Positions 32,036 to 40,363 of a stretch of DNA of 61,592 bases are shown in pieces. Within the stretch, counting starts at the first letter, position 1. Each line of letters starts with the position of its first letter. A program made the position numbers and the translations under genes. Below the pieces are notes generated by a model. The model was not told the origin of the DNA, ran no database searches, and worked only from the letters and a program-made list of their open reading frames with translations. This DNA is from CAYPNP01 sp964412195 (lineage in GTDB: Bacteria; Acidobacteriota; JAAYUB01), in NCBI GenBank assembly GCA_964412195.1, contig CAYPNP010000026.1:1-61592 (forward strand), given 5' to 3'.

Positions 32036-32449
32036 TTACTTGTGGGAGGAGGGGTTGGAAGTGGTGGGCAGGGCCGTGGCGGTCTTGGTGTGGGGGGTGG
32101 CTTGCGGATTGTGGGGGGTCATGATGATGATGGAGTGGGCGACATTCTTGCCGTTGTCTATTGCGTAATGGACCATCACTTTGGCGCCGGCGACGATGGC
32201 GGTCTCCGCGACGGCGTGGTGCGCCTCGGTGACGCGGGTTGAATCGTTCCAGGCGAATTCGGTGATTTTCTCGCCTTCCTTGACGGAAAAGGTCTTGGCG
32301 GCGGCGTTGACGGCAGTGACGTCCCCTTCGTAGCGGAGGGTCTGCGGGGTGGCGGCGGTTTTTACAGGGGCCGTCGTCGGGGTGGCGGCCAGGGCGGTCA
32401 GACCGGCGAAGAGCGAGACCGCTGTCAGGATCAGGAACAATTTCTTCAT
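32036..32449 (-). CDS. Small periplasmic protein, sigma-54 regulated, function unknown
   Basis: The 137-aa protein has a clear signal peptide (MKKLFLILTAVSLFAGLTALAA, cleavage near 22). The mature part is a single small beta-rich domain (RYEGDVTAVNAAAKTFSVKE, AGAKVMVHYAIDNGKN), resembling DUF5666-type OB-like domains. A Thr/Pro/His-rich tail with several His residues (ending NPSSHK) follows. AHHAV near 76 adds more His, so metal binding is possible but not shown. The start at 32447-32449 follows TTGGAGGT. Promoter, enhancer dyad and neighbours make it a likely effector of the adjacent sensor/regulator pair, in the place ZraP holds in zraP-zraSR, although it does not look homologous to ZraP. 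Confidence 0.8.
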   Translation of the reverse strand: MKKLFLILTAVSLFAGLTALAATPTTAPVKTAATPQTLRYEGDVTAVNAAAKTFSVKEGEKITEFAWNDSTRVTEAHHAVAETAIVAGAKVMVHYAIDNGKNVAHSIIIMTPHNPQATPHTKTATALPTTSNPSSHK

Positions 32450-32483
32450 GGTTTTACCTCCAAGAGTTTTCAGGGCCTTCAAT

Positions 32484-32498
32484 GCACTCGGTGTGCCA
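32484..32498 (-). promoter_or_regulatory. Sigma-54 promoter of the small periplasmic gene
   Basis: On the minus strand TGGCACACCGAGTGC has GG and GC exactly 10 bases apart and differs from TGGCAC-N5-TTGC by one base in the -12 block. The predicted transcript starts near 32473, about 24 nt before the ATG. Confidence 0.8.
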
Positions 32499-32593
32499 AT
32501 GCCAATTGGGATCCCGTGATGTGTTAATCCGTTTTATTTCTGAGATATGCGAAGCTGCTCGACAAGGGTGGGGGGCGGAATGGATTGAGGCGG

Positions 32594-32609
32594 TTTTGCA
32601 ACCTGGCAA
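32594..32609 (+). promoter_or_regulatory. Putative enhancer (UAS), site 2
   Basis: TTTTGCAACCTGGCAA matches site 1 (28942-28957, opposite strand) at 15 of 16 bases. It lies about 100-110 bp upstream of the -24 element at 32496. TGCCACA follows 3 bp later (32613-32619), as it follows site 1 (28959-28965) in plus-strand orientation. Confidence 0.7.
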
Positions 32610-32649
32610 GACTGCCACACCCCTCCGGAGCCGCGGAGGAAAGAAAAAG

Positions 32650-32671
32650 GGCTGCCCGTGAGGGCAGCCCT
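32650..32671 (-). terminator. Rho-independent terminator of the multihaem cytochrome gene
   Basis: A 9-bp stem, GGGCTGCCC (32650-32658) with GGGCAGCCC (32663-32671), has a 4-nt loop. It is followed on the minus strand by TTTTTCTTTCC. It lies 28 bp past the cytochrome stop. Confidence 0.92.
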
Positions 32672-32698
32672 GGGGGAAACAAAACCGGTCGGTCCGGA

Positions 32699-34486
32699 CT
32701 AGTGGGCCTTCGCCGGAGCGGTGTCCCACCACATGCCGCCGGGGCCAAAGTACTCCACCAGGTGGTTGGCCAGGTTGATCTCGTCGGTGGTGTTGTAGAG
32801 CTTGTTGGTGTAGTTGAGGTTGGCCGGTACGTCGGTCCAGATGATGGCCCTGCCGCGGTGACAGTCGGCGGAACAGGAGTTGATGTTGCCCTTCACCGTG
32901 GCGGAGGTCTCCACTGCCTGGTACGCGATGGTGTCCTCGGGTTTCGAGACCCAGAAGGTGTGGTTGTTGGCCATGTGGCAACCAACGCAGTTGCTCAGGC
33001 CCAGGATGCGCTCGGCACCCCAGGGATGATGGGTGTGGGCTTCGACGGTATTCCGGATGACCTCGAAGTTCTCGTCAAAGGCCGCCACCTGCTCCTTGGT
33101 GATGCCGGCGAACGGGCCGTGAGTGGCGTGGCAGGCGAGGCACAGGGTGTTGTTTTCCACCGAGGTCGTGATGCGGAGGCCGGTTGCCTCGTCCCGGATG
33201 GATGTCCGGAGCTGGTACTCGGCGCGCTTGCTGTGGACATTGTGGCATTCGAAGCAGGGGATGCCGTGGCCGAATTGGCCGAGGTAGTGGTCGCTGGACT
33301 TGTAGCTGTCGATGCGCTCCGTGCTGTAGGCCACGCCGTCGGGCCACTTCACGGCCTTGGAGACTTGATACTGGGCCAGGTCGGGCATCGGGATGGCGAC
33401 CGAGAATCCATGGTCGTTGGTTTCGTCGTAGGTGAAGCCCCACTTCTTGGTGGGGGCGGAGCCGGTCTGCACGTGGCACTGCAGGCAGATGGCCGACTGC
33501 GCCTGGTTGGCCGCGGCATAGCCGGGGCTGGCCTCGATGTTGGAAGGATTGACGATCTTTTCGATGTCGCCGCCGCCCAGGACGTGGCCGGCGCCCGGGC
33601 CGTGGCAGCTCTCGCAGCCGATGTTGGCCATGTCGGGCAGGCCGTCGCCATCCAGGTCAGGGTAGTTGGGGCTGTTCTCGGGCACCAGGGAGGCCGGGAA
33701 CGGATTCACCACATACTCACCCTGCGGGGTGATGTAGGCCCGGCGGACGCCGGTGATGTGGCAGCCGGAGCAGTTCTGCAGGTAGTTCTGGCCCTGCAAC
33801 CCGGCGAGGGCCGTGCTGGCAAGCCCCGGTGCGTACTTCGGGGTGTTGCCGTTGTACCAGTTGCTCAGGTTGCTCGAGTAGGCGGTGCCGTTCCAGGCGA
33901 AGGGGCCGAAGTAGATGGCATGGCTCCAGCCCGTCTCGGTGTCGGACACCGGGATGCGGACCATGTACCGCTGGCCGTTGCCCACTTCGTTGCCTGCCCA
34001 GGTGGCGACGACCTGGACCTTCAGGCCGCCGGGGCCGAGCTGGATGTAGTAGCTGTCGGTCGCGGCGTCGTAGGAAAGAATGGGAGCGTTGGGTTTGGCG
34101 GCGTCGAGGGCCGTGCTGATCGTATTGAAATCGATGCCTTGGATGAAATCATCGACGCCGTTGCCGTCGAAATCAGCCATCACGCCCTTGCCGCCCTGCA
34201 GGGACCACATGGCCATGGGCTTCCGGAGGGCGAAGTAATGCTTGGTCCCCGGGTAGCCGGACATGCCGTGGCAGGCCCGGCAATACTCCGTGCCGATGTA
34301 GCTCGACTCCATCATGGCGGTGTCGTTGCCCACGATGGAAATCAGGTGGCTGCGCAGCTGGGCGATCAGTTCGATCTGGGTTTGGTGGGCCGCTACGACG
34401 TCGATGCCGCTGCGGTCCTTTGCCAGGACGGACACGCCGCCCAACAGGCAGCACGCCACGAGGAGACAAAGAAGAGTTCGTCTCAT
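32699..34486 (-). CDS. Exported octahaem c-type cytochrome
   Basis: The 595-aa protein starts MRRTLLCLLVACCLLGG at the ATG at 34484-34486, 3 nt after AAGGAGGT. It has a signal peptide of about 22 residues. Seven canonical haem sites are visible: CRACH, CSGCH, CESCH, CLQCH, CFECH, CLACH and CVGCH. An eighth with three intervening residues, CSADCH, lies near 564. Two calcium-loop-like segments (DFDGNGVDDFIQGID near 107 and PDLDGDGLPDMAN near 280) are interspersed. Many distal His residues (HTHHPWG) could serve as axial ligands. It is periplasmic or outer-membrane associated and probably transfers electrons; whether it is a reductase is unknown. A membrane partner is not adjacent. Confidence 0.9.
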   Translation of the reverse strand: MRRTLLCLLVACCLLGGVSVLAKDRSGIDVVAAHQTQIELIAQLRSHLISIVGNDTAMMESSYIGTEYCRACHGMSGYPGTKHYFALRKPMAMWSLQGGKGVMADFDGNGVDDFIQGIDFNTISTALDAAKPNAPILSYDAATDSYYIQLGPGGLKVQVVATWAGNEVGNGQRYMVRIPVSDTETGWSHAIYFGPFAWNGTAYSSNLSNWYNGNTPKYAPGLASTALAGLQGQNYLQNCSGCHITGVRRAYITPQGEYVVNPFPASLVPENSPNYPDLDGDGLPDMANIGCESCHGPGAGHVLGGGDIEKIVNPSNIEASPGYAAANQAQSAICLQCHVQTGSAPTKKWGFTYDETNDHGFSVAIPMPDLAQYQVSKAVKWPDGVAYSTERIDSYKSSDHYLGQFGHGIPCFECHNVHSKRAEYQLRTSIRDEATGLRITTSVENNTLCLACHATHGPFAGITKEQVAAFDENFEVIRNTVEAHTHHPWGAERILGLSNCVGCHMANNHTFWVSKPEDTIAYQAVETSATVKGNINSCSADCHRGRAIIWTDVPANLNYTNKLYNTTDEINLANHLVEYFGPGGMWWDTAPAKAH

Positions 34487-35260
34487 ATGACCTCCTTCAG
34501 AATGAGTTTGCACATGGTTTCCATAAATCCCCGATGTTGGGGTGCGGCCAGATTCTAGCCGGTAGGCCGGTGGGACGGATGATGGACAACGCCTCACCCT
34601 TGCCGGCGATAGACAGCGTTGGATGAAATGACGATAAAATCCGGTCTGGATAAGGATCCGTTTGGAGTGGCCGGTATGCGGATGCGTCAGGAACGCGCTC
34701 ATACACCTTTCACAATCTTGATCTGCAAATACAGGATTATAAATAGTGGTGCTTCACTGTCAATTAAAATCTATCGTCAGCAATATAATTTTTTGATTGT
34801 TTTCTCGTCACAGCGTGCCACTCCTCGTCGGCGGTCGGGGCGGCCGGCACGATGAATCCGATTCAGGTTCCCCCACACGGGAGGGCGCTCTCGGGACGCA
34901 GAGAATCAAGTTGCGGCTATCAGTCTTGCCTAAAAAACCCCTGGAGTCCTTGAGACGCATTATACCACAAGGCCTCTACGCCAGGATCCCGTCCTCGGGG
35001 GCTGCCCGCATCCCGGGTCCCGCTCGGCGCGGTGACGGGTGCAGCGGCCTCTCCGGCTCGGGTTGAACAGCTCGGGATCAGTATCGGGATCGGTATCGCA
35101 GTCGGGATTCGATGTCCGGATCGATTGCGTTGACCAACCCCGATACCGATACCGATGGGAACCACACGCTGTGTTGGGGTAAGGACGATTTACCGCCGAT
35201 TCACCCATTCCCCGATTCACCGGTGCATTCCTCCCCCATCCGTGCTTAAATAGCCCTGCC
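34487..35260. other. Gene-free spacer with an AT-rich core and a GGGATCGGTATC repeat
   Basis: This is the 774-bp upstream region of both the cytochrome (minus) and the nucleotidyltransferase (plus). 34700-34810 is the most AT-rich stretch of the window and could hold promoters, but I cannot assign hexamers confidently. 35069-35165 holds GGGATCAGTATC / GGGATCGGTATC units, mirrored by GATACCGATACCGAT. 35190-35235 has GATTCACCCATTCCC words. No protein-like ORF is present. Confidence 0.55.
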
Positions 35261-36319
35261 ATGATTGAACGCGCGATGATCCTCGCGGCGGGTTACTCCA
35301 CCCGGCTGCGGCCGCTGAGCGGGCAGATCCCCAAGCCCTGCCTGCCGGTCCTGGGCCGGCCCCTGCTGCACCACGTGATGGATTGGCTCAGCCGGTTCGG
35401 CGTCAAGGAAGCCGGGGTGAACCTGTGCCACCGGCCGGAGGCTGTCCGCCAGGCCGTCGCACACTATGACGGGCCACCGATCGCTGTCCACTTTTCCGAC
35501 GAGTCCGGCCACATCCTCCTCACCGCCGGCGCCCTGGCCCCGTTGCGGTACCTCTTCCGGGACGGGGGCCCCTTCCTCCTGGTCAACGGCAAGGTGGTGA
35601 CGGACGTGGATCTGGAGCCCGCCCTGGAGTTCCACCGGAGCCGCGGCAACCTGGCGACCCTCCTGCTGGCGCCCAACCGGGAGCGGGACGAGTTCACCCA
35701 CGTGGTGACGGACGACGACGGGACCATCACCGGCTACGTAGCGTTCCGGCAGGCCGGGGAGATCGAAGAGCTGCGGGTCTTCACCGGGATCCACATCCTG
35801 GAACCGAAGATCCTCGACCTCATCCCGGACGGGCAGCCCTTCGACACGGTCCAGCACCTCTACCCACTGGTCCGGGAGCGGGGCGGGGCGGTCCGGGCCT
35901 TCCTCTGCGACGGGTCGTGGCGGGAGTTCTCCACGCCGGAGCGCTACCTGCGGCACAGCCTGGAGATGCTCCGGGGGCAGGGCCTGTCCAACTGGTCCAG
36001 CCCCCGCCTGGAGCTGGATCCGACGGCCCGCCTGAACGAAGCCATCTTCGAACCGCAGGTGGAGGTCGGCGCCGGCGCCTCCGTGACGCGGTCGATCCTG
36101 TTGGGGGACAACCGCGTGGGCGAAGGGGCGTCGCTGTCGGAGTGCATCGTCGGGCCGGGCGTGGCGGTCCCGCCGGGGATGTCGTTGCACCGGACGATGG
36201 CGGTCGCGGCGGTGGCCGTCGGGGCGGAGGACCTGGCCGGGGCGCACGTCGCCGACGGCCTCGCCCTCACCCCCATCGAAGGGGAATTCACCACAGAGGC
36301 ACAGAGAGCACAGAGATGA
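35261..36319 (+). CDS. Sugar-phosphate nucleotidyltransferase (ManC/GlmU-N-like)
   Basis: The protein is 352 aa. The nucleotide-binding signature LAAGYSTRLRPLSGQIPKP lies at 8-26, and a C-terminal left-handed beta-helix-like segment (ASVTRSILLGDNRVGEGASL, ECIVGPGVAVPPG) at about 275-320. It should join NTP and a sugar 1-phosphate into an NDP-sugar for envelope glycans. The usual NGD metal motif reads VNGKVVTDVD, with Lys in place of the expected Asp, although a nearby Asp could compensate. The last ten residues (FTTEAQRAQR) are encoded by a CACAGAGGCACAGAG word repeat. A glycerophosphodiesterase gene follows. Confidence 0.82.
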   Translation: MIERAMILAAGYSTRLRPLSGQIPKPCLPVLGRPLLHHVMDWLSRFGVKEAGVNLCHRPEAVRQAVAHYDGPPIAVHFSDESGHILLTAGALAPLRYLFRDGGPFLLVNGKVVTDVDLEPALEFHRSRGNLATLLLAPNRERDEFTHVVTDDDGTITGYVAFRQAGEIEELRVFTGIHILEPKILDLIPDGQPFDTVQHLYPLVRERGGAVRAFLCDGSWREFSTPERYLRHSLEMLRGQGLSNWSSPRLELDPTARLNEAIFEPQVEVGAGASVTRSILLGDNRVGEGASLSECIVGPGVAVPPGMSLHRTMAVAAVAVGAEDLAGAHVADGLALTPIEGEFTTEAQRAQR

Positions 36320-36424
36320 TTTTGATTTGGTCAAGCCAATGACTATCTGGATATGATGTTTATCTGAACCATGATCTGTCATAACCTGAATATTTTCTTT
36401 GTGTTCTCTGTGCCTCTGTGGTGA
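36289..36424. repeat. Inverted CACAGAGGCACAGAG word repeat
   Basis: ACCACAGAGGCACAGAGAGC (36291-36310) and its mirror TCTCTGTGCCTCTGTGGTG (about 36405-36423) flank about 95 bp. The left arm is translated as the tail of the nucleotidyltransferase, and the right arm supplies the GTG start of the next gene. Confidence 0.85.
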
Positions 36425-37149
36425 ATCCTTATTCTTCCAGTCGGGTGAGGGTGGGGGCGCATCGGGGCGCCCACGACGCCGGCGCGCCGGAGAATTCCCT
36501 GGCCGCCTTCGAGCGGGCCGCGGCACTGGGCTGCGACTTCGCGGAGCTGGACGTGCGCCGCGCCGCCGACGGGCGGCTGGCCGTCTGCCACGATCCGGAG
36601 GTGGGCGGCCGGCGGCTGGCGGACCTGACGCTGGCGGAGGCGCAGCGGCTGGCGGCGGGGCAGGGGGGCGAGATCCCCGCCCTGGAGGACGCCCTGGCGG
36701 CGCTGTCCGGCCGGCTGCTCGTGGACATCGAAATCAAGGCGCCCGGCTGTGAGCGCGACGTCCTGGCGGCGGCCGCCCGGATCCTTCCGCCCGATTCCTG
36801 GTTCGTCTCGTCCTTCGACCTGTCCGTGCTGGAGGCGGCGACTGCGCTGGCACCGTCCGTGCGCCGCGGCTGGATCGTGGGCGACCGGCCGGCCTGGTGG
36901 TGGCAGCGGGCGCGGATCCGCCGGCTGCTCCCAGGCCTGGCTGCCGGCGTCCTGGTTCCGCCATCTTGCCTGATCCCTCACCACTCCCTTGTGGATCCCC
37001 GCCTGGCAGGGCTGTGCCGACGAAATGGCCTGGCGCTGATCCCCTGGACCGTCAACGATCCGGCGGAGATGAAACGCCTGGCCGGGCTGGGCGCCTGGGG
37101 GATCGTCACCGACCATCCGGCCCAGGCTCTCTCCCTCCTGAAAGCTTAA
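36418..37149 (+). CDS. Glycerophosphodiester phosphodiesterase family protein
   Basis: The 243-aa protein comes from a GTG start inside the word repeat; a start a few codons later is possible because the first family-like residues are VGAHRGA at 12-18. GDPD motifs are HRG at 15-17 with PENSLAAF, FAELDVRRAADG, VCHDP (general acid/base His) and DIEIKAP. The TIM-barrel enzyme hydrolyses glycerophosphodiesters to glycerol 3-phosphate and an alcohol. There is no signal peptide, so the cytoplasm is likely. It has the single-domain bacterial length. It sits 98 bp after the nucleotidyltransferase. Confidence 0.9.
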   Translation: MVNPYSSSRVRVGAHRGAHDAGAPENSLAAFERAAALGCDFAELDVRRAADGRLAVCHDPEVGGRRLADLTLAEAQRLAAGQGGEIPALEDALAALSGRLLVDIEIKAPGCERDVLAAAARILPPDSWFVSSFDLSVLEAATALAPSVRRGWIVGDRPAWWWQRARIRRLLPGLAAGVLVPPSCLIPHHSLVDPRLAGLCRRNGLALIPWTVNDPAEMKRLAGLGAWGIVTDHPAQALSLLKA

Positions 37150-37318
37150 CCGCAAAAACCGCAAAGCCGGAATCTGAACGCTGAACGTTGAACGCCGAAC
37201 GCTGAACTCTGAACGGCAATCCTGGAATTTCCCTGGGATTCCCGTTCAGCGTTCAAAGTTCGACGTTCGACGTTAAACTCAGGATTGCCTTTGTGCTCGT
37301 TGTGCCTTTGTGGTGAGT
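37150..37318. repeat. Inverted heptad-repeat hairpin 4 with flanking CGCAAA words
   Basis: The hairpin (37173-37277) has GAACGCT / GAACGTT / GAACGCC / GAACTCT / GAACGGC units and mirrored GTTCAGC / GTTCAAA / GTTCGAC units. AATCCTGGAATTTCCCTGG forms the core. CCGCAAAAACCGCAAAG (37149-37165) precedes it and TTGTGCCTTTGTGGTGAG (about 37298-37315) follows it. The outer word pair thus encloses the inner heptad pair, between convergent genes. Confidence 0.82.
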
Positions 37319-39982
37319 TCAGTTCTTCGGCACCGCCGAGAGCAGCTTGCCGTTGTTGTCGGTGAACAGCTCGAAGGCAATGAAGGGCTGGGTGCTGTCC
37401 AGGGTGACGTAGCCGCCCAGCTGGCCCCAGCTGTCCGGCACCAGCAGGGGATCGTTCAGCAGCCGCAGCAGCCGCGCCTTCGGGGCCAGGTCCACCGTCG
37501 CCATGCCCGTCTGGGTGCCGTTCTGCCGGAACACCCGCACCACCACCTGGATGGCGGAGTCGTTGGGATTGGCCACCGCCAGGCCGTTGTAGTAGGTCAG
37601 GGCGCCATCTCCCACCGGGCCGTTGGCCACGTGGCTGAACACGGCGGCGTAGTAGTCGTACTGCTCCAGCGGCATGCTGGAGGCCAGCTGCGGCGGGGCG
37701 TCCAGCCCGTCGCCGAACACGACGTCGCCGATCAGCCCGACCTTGTCGGAGGTGACGACCACGTTGCCGGTGGTGTAGGCCGGCCGGGTCGCCGGGTCGC
37801 CCAGGCCGAACAGCTCCCAGGCGTGGGCGGTGAGCTGGGCGCGGGAGGCGATGTCGGCGGACGCCGTCTGGACCACCGCGCCCGCGTCGTTGTAGAGGGT
37901 CAGGGTGACGTGCGCCGCCTCGACGTTGGTGTTGACGAGGTGGAACACCGTGTCGTAGGGCACGGGGAACCCCGGCGCCTCGCCGCCGCTGGCGATGTGG
38001 GGGCAGTACAGCGTGGAGACGCCCTCGGGGAATACCAGCGGCAGGGTGCGGATGGTCTTCACCGCGCCGGTGAGGTCGAAGTAGCGGGTCATGGCGAAGC
38101 CGGCCACGCCGAAGAGCGTGGTCGAGGACCCGGTCAGGTAGCCGGAGGAGATGTCCACGATGGTGGAGTCCCGGTAGAATAGGTCGCGGATTGTGCCGGA
38201 GAGCATGGCCCCGGGGTCGATGACCTGTTCCAGCGACTGCACAACATTGCCGTCCGCGTCCCGAAGCTGCAGCTGCAGGGTGACTTTGACCGCGTTGGGA
38301 TTGACGAAGAACAGCTCGGTCTGGACCGTCGACACGCCCTGGAAATAATCCTCCGCGACGGAGGGGATGTGGAAGTCGGCGTAGCGCCACTCGTCGGCGG
38401 CCGTGCCATCCATGTACTCGGAGGAGGTGGCGCTGTTGAGGAAGAAGCTCCGGGTCCAGTCGGAGTTGGACAGGATCTGGATCCAGCCGAAGTGCGCCCC
38501 GGCCTCCAGGCCGAAGAACTGCTCGCCGATGAAGGAAATCTGCTCGTAGGGATCCAGCACGGCGATGGCCGGGTTGTTGGTCCCCGTGAGGGTGTGCCCG
38601 TCCCGGTCGGTGGCGAACGCGACGATGGTGGCCGGCTCCGGCGTGGGATTGCTGATCCCGTAGCCGGTGAACTCGGTGGTGCTGGAACGCAGGAAGGGTA
38701 CGTTGATGGCCATGGGATCGGTGGCGAAGAGGTCCACCTCGTTGCCGGGGCTGACGCAGGCGACGGCCAGGAATCGGCCGTCCGGCGTCAGCGTGATCTG
38801 CTCGGGGCTGTCGGCGGTGTCGTAAAAGGAGGCGATGGAGGCGAACCGGTAGTTCAGTTGGGCCAGCTCGTTGCTGCCCACCGAGCCGATGAAAGCGGTG
38901 TTGTCGTCGAGCACCTCGATGTTGTTGTAGCCGTCCCAGTCGGCGTAGCCGGCGGAGTCGTAGATTGTGCCGGGGAGGCTGAATTGCAGGGCACTGGCAG
39001 TGTAGTTGATGGGGAACACGTAGACGTTATTGGTGACGATGGACGAGACCAGAACCCGCGAGCCGTCCGGCGAGACGGCCACCCGGCTGATGCTGGAGTC
39101 GCTGTCGGATTCCGGGATGTTGTAATAGGGCTGGGTGTTGTAGTTGGGGATGTTGAAGGCCAGGATGTCGTTGTACCAGGGGTCGCCGATGAAACCCCAC
39201 TGGCCGTCGGGGGTGAAGGCGATGTTGTTCAGGCAGATCCCTTGCGAGCCGTATGTATCGAACCGGGAACCCGTCAGGGTGAAGGTGGTGTCCACAGACA
39301 GGTTGGACGTCCGGACCACGGTGATCTGGTCGCTGTTGGTCGCCCCCGTGCAGAGGACGAAGGCGCGGGCGCCGTCGGGCGACACGTAGCTGCGGACGGG
39401 GCCGGTCCCGACGGGGAGTGTGGCTTGGTGCAGGCTGCCGGGATTCAGATCGGTCCGCACCTTGAATATGTGGAGCTGGTTGGCGTTCACCAGGTTGTTG
39501 CAGACCAGGCCGTACTGGCTGTCGGGCGTGAAGGCGATGTTGCAGTGCTGGTGGAAGAGGGTGTTGACGGGCGGCGTGTAGGTGATCATGTGGAAGTCGG
39601 AGAGCCGGATGATCACGACGCGGCTGAGGCTGAGGTTCGGATTGTTTAAATTGGGGTCGAACTGCAGCACGCAGGCGTGGGTGCCGTCCGGCGTGATGTA
39701 GATCCCGCCGGTTTCGGCGCCGGTGGGCAGGTTGACGGTCGCCTCGATGTTGTCGTCGTACCGCCGGGGGTCGAAGGCGATCACCCGGGCGGTGTTCGGG
39801 TCGGCGATCAGCCCGAGGGTGCCGTCGGGGACGAAGGCGACGTTGTTGTAGTAGCCGTAGTCCTCGGTGCCGGTGTGCACGTAGCCCATCAGGGATTGCG
39901 CGGAGGCGGAACCGGCGATGATTCCCAGGAGGAGCAGGAGACAGGGTGTCTTCAGGGATCGGGTGGCCGGGGAAGCGCGCAT
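37319..39982 (-). CDS. Large secreted beta-propeller protein
   Basis: The 887-aa protein starts MRASPATRSLKTP at the ATG at 39980-39982 after GAGGAGGACC. The signal peptide is LLLLLGIIAGSASAQ. Residues about 30-430 contain repeated VAFVPDGTLGLIADP / IAFTPDGQWGFIGDP / VAVSPDGSRVLVSS units, blades of a YVTN-like propeller. Residues about 470-887 form Ig- or jelly-roll-like repeats with FFVNPNAVKVTLQLQLRD, HLVNTNVEAAHVTLTLYND and GLAVANPNDSAIQVVVRVF. These look like three or four copies of a domain of about 110 residues. It is exported, with no catalytic motif. An adhesion or surface-scaffold role is a guess. Confidence 0.85.
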   Translation of the reverse strand: MRASPATRSLKTPCLLLLLGIIAGSASAQSLMGYVHTGTEDYGYYNNVAFVPDGTLGLIADPNTARVIAFDPRRYDDNIEATVNLPTGAETGGIYITPDGTHACVLQFDPNLNNPNLSLSRVVIIRLSDFHMITYTPPVNTLFHQHCNIAFTPDSQYGLVCNNLVNANQLHIFKVRTDLNPGSLHQATLPVGTGPVRSYVSPDGARAFVLCTGATNSDQITVVRTSNLSVDTTFTLTGSRFDTYGSQGICLNNIAFTPDGQWGFIGDPWYNDILAFNIPNYNTQPYYNIPESDSDSSISRVAVSPDGSRVLVSSIVTNNVYVFPINYTASALQFSLPGTIYDSAGYADWDGYNNIEVLDDNTAFIGSVGSNELAQLNYRFASIASFYDTADSPEQITLTPDGRFLAVACVSPGNEVDLFATDPMAINVPFLRSSTTEFTGYGISNPTPEPATIVAFATDRDGHTLTGTNNPAIAVLDPYEQISFIGEQFFGLEAGAHFGWIQILSNSDWTRSFFLNSATSSEYMDGTAADEWRYADFHIPSVAEDYFQGVSTVQTELFFVNPNAVKVTLQLQLRDADGNVVQSLEQVIDPGAMLSGTIRDLFYRDSTIVDISSGYLTGSSTTLFGVAGFAMTRYFDLTGAVKTIRTLPLVFPEGVSTLYCPHIASGGEAPGFPVPYDTVFHLVNTNVEAAHVTLTLYNDAGAVVQTASADIASRAQLTAHAWELFGLGDPATRPAYTTGNVVVTSDKVGLIGDVVFGDGLDAPPQLASSMPLEQYDYYAAVFSHVANGPVGDGALTYYNGLAVANPNDSAIQVVVRVFRQNGTQTGMATVDLAPKARLLRLLNDPLLVPDSWGQLGGYVTLDSTQPFIAFELFTDNNGKLLSAVPKN

Positions 39983-40363
39983 CGGGTCCTCCTCAACGTT
40001 GAAGTGAAAACGGCTCGCAGGCCGAATCTTATCGGATTCAGTTGTGGAATCCAATCCCGAAATCTAATACGGCAGTGGGGATGATCGGTGCTGGGGGCGG
40101 GGGGCTCGGTGCTGGGGATTAGTGATTCGGTGCCCGGGTCAGTAGACGCAGGGCTCGGTTTGCCGGTTGGTTTCGCGGGAATCCGCGTTCAGCCGGGTCC
40201 GGGATTGGCTCTGTGCTCTCCGCGTCTCTGCGCGAACTTCTTGATCCGATTACGATTACGAGTACGATTACGATCAACGAGTTCGATCGGTTATCGGACA
40301 CCGGTCATCCGTCACCGGTCACCCGTCGATTCCGAGCACGATTCCGAGCACGAGCACGATGGG
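39983..40363. repeat. Repeat-filled spacer: four word families
   Basis: GGGGGCTCGGTGCTGGGG words (40089-40160), GGCTCTGTGCTCTCCGCGTC (about 40208-40230), GATTACGAGTACGATTACGA (about 40253-40275), CACCGGTCATCCGTCACCGG (about 40298-40320) and GAGCACGATTCCGAGCACGA (about 40334-40358) lie end to end. There is no gene. Confidence 0.8.

Noticed and set aside
34505..34530. Possible sigma-54 promoter upstream of the multihaem cytochrome (TGGAAACCATGTGCA on the minus strand)
   Set aside because: GG and GC are separated by 9, not 10, bases. Sigma-54 tolerates little spacing change, and no TTGCAASCTGGCAA dyad lies upstream. I leave the cytochrome outside the proposed regulon.
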